From positions 121,744,920 to 121,808,919 of the forward strand of contig OY986438.1 in assembly GCA_963920525.1 (NCBI GenBank): a stretch of 64,000 nt of DNA. The letters are read 5' to 3'. The position numbers and the translations under genes were made by a program. A model generated the notes under the pieces. The model was not told the DNA's origin, did not search any database, and saw only the letters and a program-made list of their open reading frames with translations. Position 1 is the first letter of the stretch; each line of letters starts with the position of its first letter. Positions 10,060-22,410 of the stretch are shown one piece after another. Origin of the DNA: Dichetophora obliterata (taxonomy: Eukaryota > Arthropoda > Insecta > Diptera > Sciomyzidae).

Positions 10060-11641
10060 GTTTTCTTCTGTTTGAAATTTAGTAGTAGTAGTTGTCAAGG
10101 CTACCTAATAATAATATTATCATGAGTGGGACTGCATGCATCGTCCAAAAATTTTTGAGTTTTATTTCAGATTTTTTAAAAATATAATGCAATGATTAAT
10201 GACGCAAACAGTGAAAATAATGTAAATGAAATTCAATGAAAGGTATGTGAATACAAATTTTATGTATGTGTGTATTATGTATTTTAAGTGTATATTAATT
10301 ATTTCAATAAGGTTAATTTATATTTTTTTTATGTTTTTCTTTGTTTTTTATATTAAAATCCATAATTTAAAATATAATGAAGTGATAAAAGATGAAAGTA
10401 ATGTGCATTAATGATGAACCGGATGTACGGATGAACCGAATCGGGGGCAGAAAATAAACTGCTCTTTGCTTGCTGTTTTCTGTAATCTTTTTTGAGGATT
10501 ATTTTTCATTCAATAGTGCTCCCTGTATTTTATTTTTATATCAACAATATTCAATTTAAATGTAATAATATAGTTTGGTGTAATTATAAAATAAAAATAC
10601 TATCTGAATAAAAAATATTTTGAAAGAAATAATCAAAGATTGAGGGGGTGAAAATATTACATTTTTTCCGATAAGCATGAAAATTCTTATATAGCAGTAA
10701 GGCGGTCCGTGGAAGGACAAAGTCTTCCAAGGAATACTAATATTTTACATATATGTTTTCGCTTCGTTCGGCAGTCCCCTCACTGCAATACCTTTTTTTT
10801 CATCTGATAACTTTTGAGCATTCGTTTAAAATGAAAAATCGCCCAAAATACAATTTTGGCAATCGTTCATTTTCGTTTTTGGACGATAGTTCATTTGAAA
10901 AATTGGAATGCCCAAACATTTTTATATATGTACATTAGACCGTACCACTTTTTCAACGTTTCTCGAAAAGTTTTTCGAAAAACTTTGTAGTATAGTAAAA
11001 CCAGCAAAGGTCTCAAAGGCCAACTCATAGCAGAAAAGGTGTATAACAACAAAAAAATAACTGTAGAATGCAATACAATGCATCGTAATGCTGAGAATAT
11101 ACTAGGGTTATTCACAATCCAGTGCAAATGGTCTTGCACCATATCATTTGCAAAATGGTAAAATATATATTTACTCTACACTAAGAAAATAAAAAGGAAT
11201 GCATTTACTACACTATTGCATATATACAACACTAAAATCTATAGCAAAGATTTACTATACATTGCAATACTAAATTGCAAACTGACAGCTGATTATAAAA
11301 AAGTTAACGCGAAAAAAACTGATATGGCAGATAAGCGAATAGAAAAAACAATTAATTGTGCTCAGATTTTTTTCGACATGAAATTGAGTTAAGCAAAATT
11401 TCCAAAGGAAAATAATGTTGCTTTTCATCAAAAAGCTGTGAATTTCATGTTTTGCAACAACTGTAGCAAATTATATCAAAAATATAAAATATAGGAAAAG
11501 ATATGATAGGAAATTTTTAAAAATTTTTACAAAAGTACAAATTTCCAAAATTGTGAAAGATTGTGCATTGAGGTCCGTGCTTTTGTTAGATTGTTGTTGT
11601 TTCGAAGAATGATCAATAGCAGATCAATAGCATAAAATCCG
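10060..11641. other. AT-rich stretch, no supported gene
   Basis: No coding frame stands out. A lone AGGGTTATTCACAATCC at 11105 looks like one end of an AAGGGTATTC-type MITE with no partner seen nearby. Confidence 0.4.
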
Positions 11642-11895
11642 TGGTCACAAGGAAGAATGACTAAACTCAAAATATCGTAAAATATCGATACGCCATTTTC
11701 TTTACTGCCAATCTTTCGAAGGATGCAGGAAAACACTTTTTACACTTAATAGATTACCTCTTCTGACTGCACACATTTCTTTTGTATCATATATATATAT
11801 TTTGTTCATATATTTCGGGAAAAAGGTCGGAGTTCGTGCAATAAAAATATCGTTTTTTCCGATACTTTGAGTTTAGTCATTATTCCTTGTGACCA
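11642..11895. mobile_element. 254-bp MITE with TGGTCACAAGGAA termini
   Basis: Left TGGTCACAAGGAAGAATGAC and right complement TGGTCACAAGGAATAATGAC, followed by shared TAAACTCAAA(A/G)TATCG. No clear target duplication. Confidence 0.78.
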
Positions 11896-12900
11896 TAGAA
11901 ACAGTCATTTAAATAATTGCTCATTACAAAAACAAAGTTGAATATCTTGCAATTAAAGCTAATATATATGTACATATTACTTTTACATACCTACCTATGA
12001 AGCTGCAATTAATAAAAATAAAATTTAATATTTTTCGAAAAAATTCACTGTGCAGTTGTGTTGTTTTTTGAAAGAAAACCGTTTCATGTATCTTCGAATT
12101 ATACATCTAAATTTTTGCTGTTAAATTCTTCAAAAAACGAAATTTACGTAATTAAAAAACTTCTGCCTGATGCTCTTGTAGCGCGGTGTAATGTGAGTTG
12201 AAGTTATCAAATTTTCGAAAAAGTTTTAATCAAAATTTCACTTTGCAAAGATTTTTAAAAAAAATGTACTGAACAAAATGCAATGTTTCTAATAGCATAA
12301 GATGACAAATTTTATAAGCTTTTAAATAAGTATAAATTGATTAAAATTGCATCGTAGTTCTATGCAATATACTGAAGAAGAAATTTCCTGTATTTTTTGA
12401 AAAAATTAATTTTTGGCCACAAAGCAGGGTGCAATTTCGCAATTGTTTAAAATACGATCTTATCGTGCGTTTTTTGCTGTTTGTGAGAATTTTTCAAACG
12501 AAAAATTTAAAAGCAAACGAACGTTCGTAAAAAATTCGATTAAAAACGTTCTTCATTTCGCTGCGTTGAAAGGACTGTGTCTTGAGAACACTTTAGCAAG
12601 CCATATAACTGGCTTGTGTCAATTTTTTTATAAAATTTTCATTTTAGTACAAAATTTTAACTTTTCTTAGATTATTTTCATAATGATACAGGCTGTAAGA
12701 GTAATTTTTAAAAATCATTTATGAGACTCATACGTCCATTTGGGCCCACAGTGCGACGCTTCATTTATATAATAACACCTTAAACTGTTCTGTATTTTAC
12801 TTTTTATATTTTAAATTTTTTATATGAATACAATTTGCTAGAAATTTTTGCTAGCAATTTTTAGCAAAAATTATTTAAGTATTTTGTTTTTATTAACAGT

Positions 12901-13328
12901 AAGGGTATTCACAATTGTGTGGTATAGTGGTATTGTGGTTTTTTTTTTGCCAGAGTTGATAACACAAATTATGATCACCTTTTAAAATAGAATTTGTGTT
13001 TGGGAGCCTCCTACCATAGCTTTTTGTTACTATGCAAATAAATTAACTATCCAATTTTACATATTTTATTAATATATGGCATAAAAAGGTTTAACTTGCA
13101 TTTTGAGCTCTTCCATTTTTGCAATAAGAAAATAACTGGCAATCGATCAGTTGTTTAAGGAATTTTAAAAAACACGTTCGTTAAACATATCATTGGGCTT
13201 CTTAAAATCACCACATTTTTAGTTTTTAAAAATGCCATGTAAAACAACACAAAATATAAAAAAAGTTCGGTATCAATACCACGGGGTTTTTTAACAACAC
13301 TGAAAACAACGCAATTGTGAATATCCCC
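12901..13328. mobile_element. MITE with AAGGGTATTCACAATTG ends inside the hAT element
   Basis: Left AAGGGTATTCACAATTGTGT and right complement GGGGATATTCACAATTGCG. Same terminal type as the AAGGGTATTC family but diverged; the target duplication is not clear. Confidence 0.7.
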
Positions 13329-13439
13329 AATGAGTTTTGCTTTGTTTTTGTTGCTTTATAAATAAATTAATTTACATTTTTTAGTCTCAAGTAATAGCTA
13401 CATAATAAAAAATTTTATTAAAAACGTTTTAAATTATTT

Positions 13440-13530
13440 AATCCCGAACTAGTCCCGGGATCCCGGGATTATCGTGATTAAAAATCTTAATCCCGGGATC
13501 GAGAAAAGCTTCCGGGATTGGACTCCCTAG
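13440..13530. repeat. GC-rich ATCCCGGGAT palindrome cluster
   Basis: TCCCGGGAT words occur several times on both strands in an otherwise AT-rich region, forming imperfect palindromes. Probably one end of another small element. Confidence 0.5.
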
Positions 13531-14234
13531 CTCACAGGAACAAACTTATAATTAGTCACAAGATGGGAAATTTTCAATAGTAGCATATTTAGGATTTAGC
13601 TTTAAATAAAATGTAAGACCCAAAATGTTCTGGTAGCGAACGATAGTGGATAGATTGGCGGAAAAAGAGAACAAAAGGTTTAGAGTGGGTTGGTAACAGA
13701 TTATATTTTATTGATACCTTTGGATAACAATAGTTTCCTTACGATGCGTATTCGTGGGTATTATAAATGTTGTTAATTATGTTGATTGCTTTGTTGTGAT
13801 CTTTGTCGTGATGACGTCTCTATTTTCAATACATGCGGTTGATAGCGTAGTTGGCCTACAACTCACTTCCTTCTGGTGTTATTTAGTAAAGCCGGTCTTA
13901 TTTTGTACTGTTCAATTTGTATAATAGATGTTGTATTTCAAATTGTATAATTTGATGAATTTCCGTTGATTGTTTCTTCTTGAGAGTGGGTTGTTTGTTG
14001 TTTCGATGGGTAGGTTCGAGAACGATGTCTTCTTTCAATTTGCTGAAACGACGAATAAAGTTACGCCGCTGGCGCAACGTTGCTGGTGCCGAACGACAAC
14101 CGTTTACGGTCGTCAGTAGATGGAACGTGCGTATTTAATCTACACTGTGTTAACGTTTGACGTAAACATTCCGCCCGCCTTGCAGAGTCTGCAAACTAAA
14201 AAATATTAGTATATTTTTATATAGATATTTTAAG

Positions 14235-16757
14235 CAGGGTGCGGAAAAATTCGTTCGCAATTGATTAAAATACGATCTTTTCGTTCGTTTTTTGCTGTGT
14301 GTGAGAATTTTTCAAACGAAAAATTTAAAAGCAGACGAACGTTCGCAATCGAAAAAGGAACGCTCTGTTTGCGTCGTTTTTTTTATCACTGATAAATTTG
14401 TGAGCTTTGTATTTTTTCGAACGAATTTTTCACACAACAACAAAAAGCAACAAACGTTCGTTTGAAATTGTTCATTAAAAATGAGCGTTTGAAGAAAAAA
14501 TTCACGAACGTTCGTTTGTACGTAGAGTTATTAAACAAAATATAAGTTTGTTGTTGTATTTTTGTACACTTGCTGACATGAAAAGATGAAACCAAAATAC
14601 TGATGTGGACTGCACATTTACAAATGAGGAAAAAATAATGTTTTAGTAAGGTAAATGAACTTGATTTGTCCAATCAAATGAAAAAAGATGGTTTGTTATG
14701 ATTGTTGTTATATGATTAGATTGTATGATTACTTCTTGATGATCTTGATGATGAAGCATCGTCAAAATAATGTTTGTGCACTCTCTCGTAATGCCTTTTG
14801 GTATTCTCTAGTACGCATCCCATGAGAGGTTTTTCGCATAAGAGACATTTGGAAGTGTTAATTATTTTGTCATAGATGACCAGAGATTTTTTGTTTATTT
14901 TTGATACTCTACCCATCACTGAAAATCAGGAAGTGAAGAACGTTTTAATACGTATGTTTTCAATAACACTGGTCTGCAAAAGTATAAAGGCACTATTACG
15001 ATAACTGGGGCGCCGCGATTAGAAAGTGTTTTTCTTTGCATAACAAAAAAAATGTTTGTTCGAACAAAAAATCGATACCTCAACTAGTTATCTATGTTTA
15101 ACATTTTGTTGCTTCGTACAAGATCTGCTCAATAAAAAATCTATATCTTTACCATTATCTCATAGATTTAAAACATTGATCTATTGATTGAAATCGATAT
15201 TGATTGATTGAAAGATTAAATGATAATCAAATTAAAAAATTGATAACTCGAAATCAAATCGATGCATCGATTTTTCTTTCGGCCATTCCTATTTTTATTA
15301 AAAGTACTTCACGAATCCATTGTCAAATCGCGGCGCACCAGTTATCGTATTCTCCTCAGTATAACTGCTAAATTGGCAGTTTCGCGATCGGCACTTTCAT
15401 CATATAAAGGTTTCTTCCTTTGGAGACTTTCTTATTCAGATAATTTCTTATATTTGCATTATATTTACATTCTATATATCTCTATATATATATTTACATT
15501 CTTATATTAGCATTCTATTAAAAATTAAAATTATCTTTTTCTTGCATTTAATTCTCAAGATTACCACGCTCCCAAAATACCTCAAATTACCACAAAATAC
15601 CTCAAAATTAACAAAAAATCCCACAATACCTCAGAAAAGCAAAAAGAAAATAACGCAACGTTCCCTTAATTCTTTTTTTTACCACGTAATTTAAGTAATT
15701 TGAGGGGTTTTGAGTTATTTTGAGGTATTGTAATGAGTGAGAATAATTGAGTGAGTTATGTTGAGTAATTTGAGGTATTTTGTGGTGTTTTGAAGTATTT
15801 TGTAGTGTTTTGAGGTTGTAGTGTTATTTTTATACCCACGCTAGAGATTTTTCTCACAAAATAACATGAGAATTACCACATCCCACAATCGTTGCAAAAT
15901 ACTATAAGTGCTATTTATCGTGCTTTTCAGGTAGTCCAAAACTACAAATAATAAACATAATCCAAAATTAAAAATTTTTCCGTTTAAAAAGAGGACATAG
16001 TCCCAAAAATTGCATTTAGTTTTATGACCGCTTAATAAGCAGTTTTTCATATATTCAATCGCCATATAAGTTAAATGGAAGAGTCTTTTGTTATTTTGTC
16101 ATAACTTTGTTTTTGGTCATGTTAAAAGTATAGATTTTGTGTGCTTATAATGCTATATGCGTAGGTCTGTCGTAAGTCGAATTAAGCTATTATTGCTTAT
16201 CGACACAGATATAAAGACAAAATTATTCGCTCTTGTACGGAATGGTGATAACATCTACGAGGTCAAGTCAATTTTTTTTTTGTGTTTTTTATGATAAAAT
16301 AATTTGCCCTTGTACGGAAAAATGTTAATTCAACATTAACACAAACAGCGCTCGATGCTACGCATTCGCAACAATTTTTTCACGATAACACAAATAAAAA
16401 CGTATGCAAGAAACAATGCATACCAAACTCAATGACGCATACATAACTGAAAAGAATCCTCGCTCGACGATGTGGATGCTGATAGTCGGAACATAACTTT
16501 TTTTTGGAAACGAACGTTCCTGAATTTTTCTTTGAGCGATTAATTTTTATGAAAAATTAAAAACGAACGTTCGTTGCTTATTATTTTTTTGTGAAAAATT
16601 CGATCGAATAAATTTGAAACTGACAAATTTTTCAGAGATAAAAAATACGACGCCAGCAGAGAGTTCCCCATTCGTTCGTGATAATTTGCGAGAACAATTT
16701 TATATGAGGAGAACGATAATTGAGAACAATCGCATTTCAAACGTTCTCCGCACCCTG
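14235..16757. mobile_element. Inner hAT copy with long (~280-bp) inverted ends
   Basis: 14235-14525 and 16505-16757 are inverted copies: CAGGGTGCGG, GCGTCGT, AACGAACGTTCG-type words in matching order. Its right end is the same end used by the outer 12425 element, so there are two left ends but one right end. Confidence 0.75.
14716..14919 (-). pseudogene. BED-type zinc-finger remnant of a hAT transposase
   Basis: A 67-residue minus-strand frame contains C-LL-C (CLLCEKPL), then RHYERVHKHYF, giving C-x2-C...H-x4-H as in BED fingers, which bind DNA at the N-terminus of many hAT transposases. It lies inside an element with hAT ends, which supports the assignment. The rest of a transposase (dimerisation and RNase-H-like core) is not seen, so the element cannot be autonomous. 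Residues after the finger are serine-rich. Confidence 0.7.
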
Positions 16758-16765
16758 CCACAAAG

Positions 16766-18074
16766 CCTTTAAGCCGTTTGCGCAACTATTTACCGTTAGT
16801 TAATATTAAAGTGTTATACACCAAAATTAATGTTTTTAAGAGACGAATCAGAAGTCAACGTGTCCCGGGAACTTTTCAAAAAAGACAGAAAAATGGGACG
16901 GCCTAACCTACATATTACACTACTCGCTCCTCATAATTTTGAAACTTCGAAAATAAAGATTATCTGGAGGGCCTAGGATCTTACTCTTTTATGCTCTTTG
17001 TTTGTTTCATTAAAACTTATTTCTACGGGTGGGCTTTAAACGCGACGCAAAATCTTTTTTAAGCCTAGGAGTCCCGCTGATCAGAGCCGCCACACTGACG
17101 GTTGCCAGTTTTAAGGTTGCTGGCCTCGCCAATTAGGGAAAGTCAGACATGCTACCATGCGAAGGTTTTCCCCTGATTCCCCCTACCCCGTTTGATTTTT
17201 TGCTTGCATCAAGTAAGCCGATACTCACTGAAGTTCAAGCATATTTTCTTGGACACTCGGATAAATAAATTTTTTTTAACTTTCTGAAAAATCATTAGTG
17301 TTTTTAAAACCGCAAAAAGGAAACTAAAGTTTTTTATTTTAAATCAATAAATTTATTTTTATTTTGTATTTGTTTTATTACACTTACATTTGTCTGCTAA
17401 TTTTTATTACGATTTTATTTACTGATGTTCTTGTATTATTGTTTATAATTAATATATAATTAAATGTATGTATGTACAAAAGAATTCCATCTACGCTAAA
17501 CACTGTTCTTGTTTTTTATTTTTTAATTTAATATAACTGTTTTTTATGTTTCTGTTTATTTTATTGTTGCTTATTCGTATTCAATGTATAGTTTAAACAT
17601 ACTATAGTTTTTATATTATAATTACTATTAATTGTATGTATGTTAAAATGCCTTCTTATAAGAGTGAGTAAATGAATGTGTGTGTGTGTGTGGTTGCTGT
17701 GTGTCGCACTTAATACGCATACTAAAATGTGTTTATATATATGTATATTTGATTTGCGAATGTTTATGATATAGTTTGAAACGTTCATTTTATAAATGTA
17801 TACGTATGTTTCTTTGTATTGGTGAACAATAAACTATGTTATGCTTCGACGCGAATTTGTTATGGCAAATTTATATGTTTGTGTTTTTATATGCAATAAT
17901 TTAGCATAACGTCTATTTTTTCATACAGCTAAATTAAAATCATATTTATGTTTTTTTAAATAAATTTATGTTAAAATACTTAAACAAAAACTAAATAAAA
18001 AACAAAAATTTCAACTTTGGTTTCAGAACGGTTGACGATCAATATTTAACAATGTGTAAATTTTTATATATATA
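16766..18074. other. Mixed stretch with a GC-richer block, no supported gene
   Basis: 16850-17225 is richer in GC (CGTGTCCCGGGAACTTT, GAGTCCCGCTGATCAG) than its surroundings but shows no long frame or clear termini. 17670-17700 is a short TG run. The rest is AT-rich. Confidence 0.35.
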
Positions 18075-18422
18075 GTGGAACGTCTCCGGTTGTGGGACAT
18101 CCGTCGTATTTTTTGACAGAAAGCAAATATCGTGGATTTGAGAATTGTCAAACTTGTAGTGGGTTTTTTGCATATTTTCCCACTCTTAGTGGATTTTTCC
18201 AGGTGTCCCACCAGCAGGTAGAAGTTTTTTTTGGCAAAATATTAACCCTTCATAAAATTGGTAGTGAAGTTTTTCTAGTTTACTAAATCAAAATAGCTAC
18301 TTCAGCAAAAATTTTGCTTACTTGATAACCTCTCCACAGCTGTGCATATATTCACATATTATACACTTGATCAAGAGTTATGATCCAAAAATCTAACGTG
18401 TCCCATAACCGGAGACACGTTC
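18075..18422. mobile_element. 348-bp MITE, GTGGAACGTCTCCGG ends, TA duplication (pogo-like?)
   Basis: Inverted ends share (A/T)CTCCGGTT(G/A)TGGGAC; TA flanks both sides (18073-18074 and 18423-18424). A TA duplication and a GTGGAAC-type end resemble Tc1/mariner pogo/Tigger ends. Inference from ends only. Confidence 0.75.
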
Positions 18423-18861
18423 TAATATATTACTTTTCAATTAAAAATTGGATGAAGGCTGACGCTAAATGTTCAATAATTTCGGCAGTAAATATAGAAC
18501 TAATAAAATTGGTTTTCATTTGCAATTTTTGAATTCATATGAAAAGTTAGCAGTTTTTATGTGCACTGTAGGAATGTATTTTTTCAGCATTTGCCAACTA
18601 ACTAGTGCGCAAAACATGAATGAGAGAGATAGATCGTGCTCTGATGTATGGACAGAAATTGTTTAAATATTTGATTAAAGAAAATTATTTTCAAGGACTA
18701 CTTTTTTTATGACTTTTTTTATATAAACAATAATTCCGAACTAACTATATATTTTCGGCTGGCAGTAAATATTTGGTTAAATTTAATATAGTGCAGCTGC
18801 AGTTGCGAAAGAAAACAAAGTGTAGAAAAAAAATTATTTTTCAAAGCTAATCCTAGATTAA

Positions 18862-19040
18862 TGGCCTTATTTTGCAAAACGCACACAATCACCTCACTTG
18901 GGGTTTTTTGTCTGGCAATTCCATTTCCATATGAATTAGAACAAACCCTCTCTCTCTCTCACTGAAGTTTTCCTATAAAATATATTGTCAGATAAAAAAT
19001 TTAACCCAAGTGACTGTGTTCGTTTTACAAAATAAGGCCA
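18862..19040. mobile_element. 179-bp MITE, TGGCCTTATTTTGC ends, TAA duplication, copy 1
   Basis: Inverted ends TGGCCTTATTTTGCAAAACG / TGGCCTTATTTTGTAAAACG and shared CACTTGGGTT inward. TAA at 18859-18861 and 19041-19043. A TWA-type duplication suits PIF/Harbinger. A second copy is at 63396-63611. It contains a short (CT)n run. Confidence 0.88.
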
Positions 19041-20782
19041 TAAGTGTACGAAACCATTTTATGAAAAATTTTTTAAATTTAACAAAAAAAAATTGTCAAT
19101 GGACTTGATGGAAAAAAACACAGAAAAAAATTTTATTTAACAGCTTTTTAATTATATAGAAAAAAAAATCAGATTCGGCTTTATAGCTCTTTGAAAAGCG
19201 TGTTTTCGTTTTTAATTATAAGTAGTAAATATATACACTGGAGGGAGTAGAGGAGGGAAGTAAATAAATGCAATTTTTTTAAGAAAAAGTTTTCAATTGA
19301 TATAATATTCATTACAGCTGGGTCCTTAAGTATTATTTTTATAGTGTTTTTTCTCAAACAAATCTATTGTAGTTTTTTGTTCATATTAAAACTAATTTAA
19401 GACAAAAAGATGGTAAAAATGCTATTAAATTTAATGTCAACAAATTTAAGTTTAAATTTTATAAAAAAAAACGAGCACATAAATCGTTTGAATGTTTATA
19501 TTCTACAAAATAAATTTAACCTTTTACACTTTAAACTTTACTTTTTTTTAAATCAAATTCAACTTTTTGTCAGGTATTGCGACTCATAAAAAGAGTGGAA
19601 TTTGAAGTGGAAACTATAATTTCAAAAGTTGAATATGATTTGTATTTGAAAATAAATTTGAAATTTAGTAAAAACCTGTACAAAAAATGAGCTTTTCGCT
19701 GTTTTCTATGAATTTTTTTAAAGAATGGAGATTATGTATAATGCTAGGAGTTCATTCAATCAGAGCTGGATTGTAATGATTCCTTATGGAATTAATTCCA
19801 CCTCAATTTCAATTCCTTGGAATTAGGTTTTGGTAATTGGATATCTCAATTCCTCAGGAATGCAATTGGAAAACTTCTTAATTACATTACAGTAATTTTA
19901 ATTGGTAACACTGTGCGGCACGAAAAATTTTTTTTTTATAATTTCAACGTTTTTCACTTAATTTTAATATGAGGAATATCGTGGTAACTTCCGTTTTTCC
20001 ACTTTACTGAAGACTTTAGAGCAAATTTTTTTTTAATTAGTCCAGATATGCACTCATTTGCATGTTGAGAACTCTTGAACCTTGATTTTAATTTTGGTTT
20101 CTTCAGCAAAGTTTTTTCTATTATTCTTGCCGACACTTTTGTTAAACAAATGTATGAAGAAAAATCATTTGAAATTGTCTTTTGCTTTCAGCGTTTCAAA
20201 GCAAAAAATGTAACTCATACGCAATGTTGTTCGAATTTTTTCGTTTGACTTTTTGTAAGAATCACTCGATAAGACCCACTGGAATCGATTTTTACATACT
20301 TATTTGTTAAGTAAAGTTGTTGGGAAGAATTATAGAAAGAACTTTGCCGTAGAAACCAAAATGAAATCCTAATGGTTCAAGAATTATCAACATGAAAAAG
20401 AGTGCATATCTTGAGTAATTTTTGATATATCTAAAAAAAATTTTGTTCTAAAATGTTCGGTAAAGTGGTAAAACAAATGTCACCACGAGATTAAATAAGT
20501 CACCAAATGTCACCAAAATTAAGTAAAAAACGTTTAAATTATCAAATATAGAGAAAAAGGTACAAAAAAGCGCACAGTGTAATTGGACATCTTAATTTTT
20601 CAGGATTGGAATAGGGAAAAAATTGTCAATTCCATTACAGGAATTGTAATTGGAATTGCACACTTCAATTTCTCAGAAATGGAATTAGAAAAAATGGCTT
20701 TCTTAGTAGATTTATGAAATATTTTTTTTGCTAAATTGGGCGAAATTCAAAAATGTCTATCTAACTCAAAATGTGGTATTAA

Positions 20783-21054
20783 CAGCACTATTCTGGCAAA
20801 GTGACAATTACTACCCAGAATTTTTAAAATTTATATTCGTTTGTTGTGATTTTTGGATTTCAAAACAAAATTTGAAGCTAAAAAATAATATGTTTTGATA
20901 AAAACTGTCACCTGGTTTTCCGATAGTGACAATTTCATTAAAAAATTTTGTTTTTTGAGCTTCAAATTTTGTTTTGAAATCAAAAAATTACAACAAACAC
21001 ATAGAAGTTTTAAAAATACTGGGTAACAAATGTAACTTTGCCAGAATAGGGCTG
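20783..21054. mobile_element. 272-bp MITE, CAGC(A/C)CTATTCTGGCAAAG ends, TTAA flanks
   Basis: Inverted arms of about 95 bp, including TTTTGATTTCAAAACAAA-type sequence; TTAA lies at 20779-20782 and 21055-21058. The first bases CAGC(C)CTATTC are the same as in family A. Confidence 0.85.
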
Positions 21055-21113
21055 TTAACTAAAAAATTGGACTCTTCGTTAATACACTCATGTATTTGTC
21101 AATATTTCATTAA

Positions 21114-22058
21114 CTCTTTGAAGTACACATGGGACAAAAGTTGAACCTCTGCAAAAAAAAAAACGTTTGTGGTATGTTGGGACAAAATTCAACCCATTCA
21201 GATTTGATGTTGCAGCTCTAGAGTAGTACAGCGGTTTAAATTAGTCCTCACCAGCCGACGGACTTGTAAATCATCAGTGTTTAGCGCATACACGTGCATA
21301 CGCTCTTTGTTTGAACATATACTGCAAAAATACTATCAGCCTTATTCCAGAATCCGTCGTAATGAATTTCCGAACGTAAAGCTACGCTACGAATACGACA
21401 AATTTGCTAATCCAAAATCCGAACGAAACTTCCCCTTTTCGATCTTACTTTCGGGAGTTCGAAAACAACTGGTTTTCAAACAGTTCAATAACTCGAATTG
21501 AAAAACTGAAGTGTTTTTGATCAAAATTGTATTTTTTAGCTGTGATTTTTAATGGATTTCATTGCAATTGCAATTTTCGCACAATAAAAGGAAGATTTCT
21601 CACAATTCGTCGAAGAATATTGCAAGATTCCATCAACCCTTTGGAAATGGATTACGAAACGTAGGAAATGCACTAAATAAATTTCAACTACCATATTCAC
21701 ATGTTTATATAAAAATAATTTAACTTTATTAACCAAAAATTAATTATAAGTTTTATAAAAATTTAATTGTTTTCTTTTGTCGTAAACAAATCCGTCGAGG
21801 CAAGGCTTTCGTGAAAAAATCCGAAAAACAGCTGTCAAAAGTTGATACGTTCGGAATGTGTAGTTGCAATGCTACGAATGTAAGAATGTTCGAATTCGAT
21901 TCGGATTGTAGAATACTTCATTACGAATTCGAAAGAAAATTTTCGCTACGACGGATTCTGGAATAGGGCTGTATAATAGAAAAAAAATATATTTTTGACT
22001 ATTTTTTTCTTGTACCTCAAGGGTATTTTTTACTATGAAATGCCCGTACCTCAAAGAG
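21114..22058. mobile_element. Possible element with CTCTTTGA(A/G)GTAC ends around family-A copy 2
   Basis: The 12-base ends CTCTTTGAAGTAC and complement of CTCTTTGAGGTAC flank the family-A MITE. Left flank TTAA, right flank TCAA: a piggyBac-like TTAA duplication with one change is possible but weak. Confidence 0.4.
21337..21971. mobile_element. Family-A MITE, copy 2 (empty of the LINE)
   Basis: 635 bp with CAGCC(C/T)TATTCCAGAATCCG ends and TAT at 21334-21336 and 21972-21974. It aligns along its length with copy 1 apart from small indels and lacks the 1-kb LINE. Confidence 0.88.
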
Positions 22059-22134
22059 TCAACCTAATAACAGAATGAGTCGAATAAGTTTTCTTATAAA
22101 TAATGAAGTAGTTTTGAGTCAATGAAGAAGTAAT

Positions 22135-22410
22135 TGAAATTTTAACTTCCAATTACAATTTCTGTAATGAAATTGAAGATTTTTCCAATTCCATTCCTGA
22201 GGAATTGAGGTGTTCAATTACCAATTACAATTCCTGTAATGGAATTGAAAATTTTTTTAGTTTCATTCCTGAGAAATTGAGGTGTTCAATTACAAATTAC
22301 AATTCCTGTAATGGAATTGACGACTTTTTCCAATTCCGTTCCTGAGGATTTGATATGTCCAATTACCAATTCCTAATTCAAAGGATTTTGATTCAGTTGC
22401 AATGAATACT
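22135..22410. repeat. Tandem ~75-bp units of CAATTCC(T)GTAATGGAATTGA
   Basis: Three to four direct units, each with AATTACAATT(T/C)C(T)GTAATG(G)AATTGA and CCATTCCTGAGGAATTGAGG. Each unit is internally palindromic around GAATTG/CAATTC. Similar units in the other orientation sit near 19800 and 20600. Confidence 0.8.

Larger units (their letters stand above)
12425..16757. mobile_element. hAT-superfamily element, CAGGGTGC ends, 8-bp duplication CCACAAAG
   Basis: CAGGGTGC begins at 12425 and GCACCCTG ends at 16757; CCACAAAG flanks both (12417-12424 and 16758-16765). CAGGG ends plus 8-bp duplication are classical hAT features. A second copy of the left end at 14235 and a BED-finger remnant on the minus strand support the call. 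The element is decayed and holds at least one other MITE (12901-13328). Confidence 0.9.

Noticed and set aside
17660..17710. CRISPR-like or satellite array at the TG run
   Set aside because: It is a short dinucleotide microsatellite with no spaced repeats.
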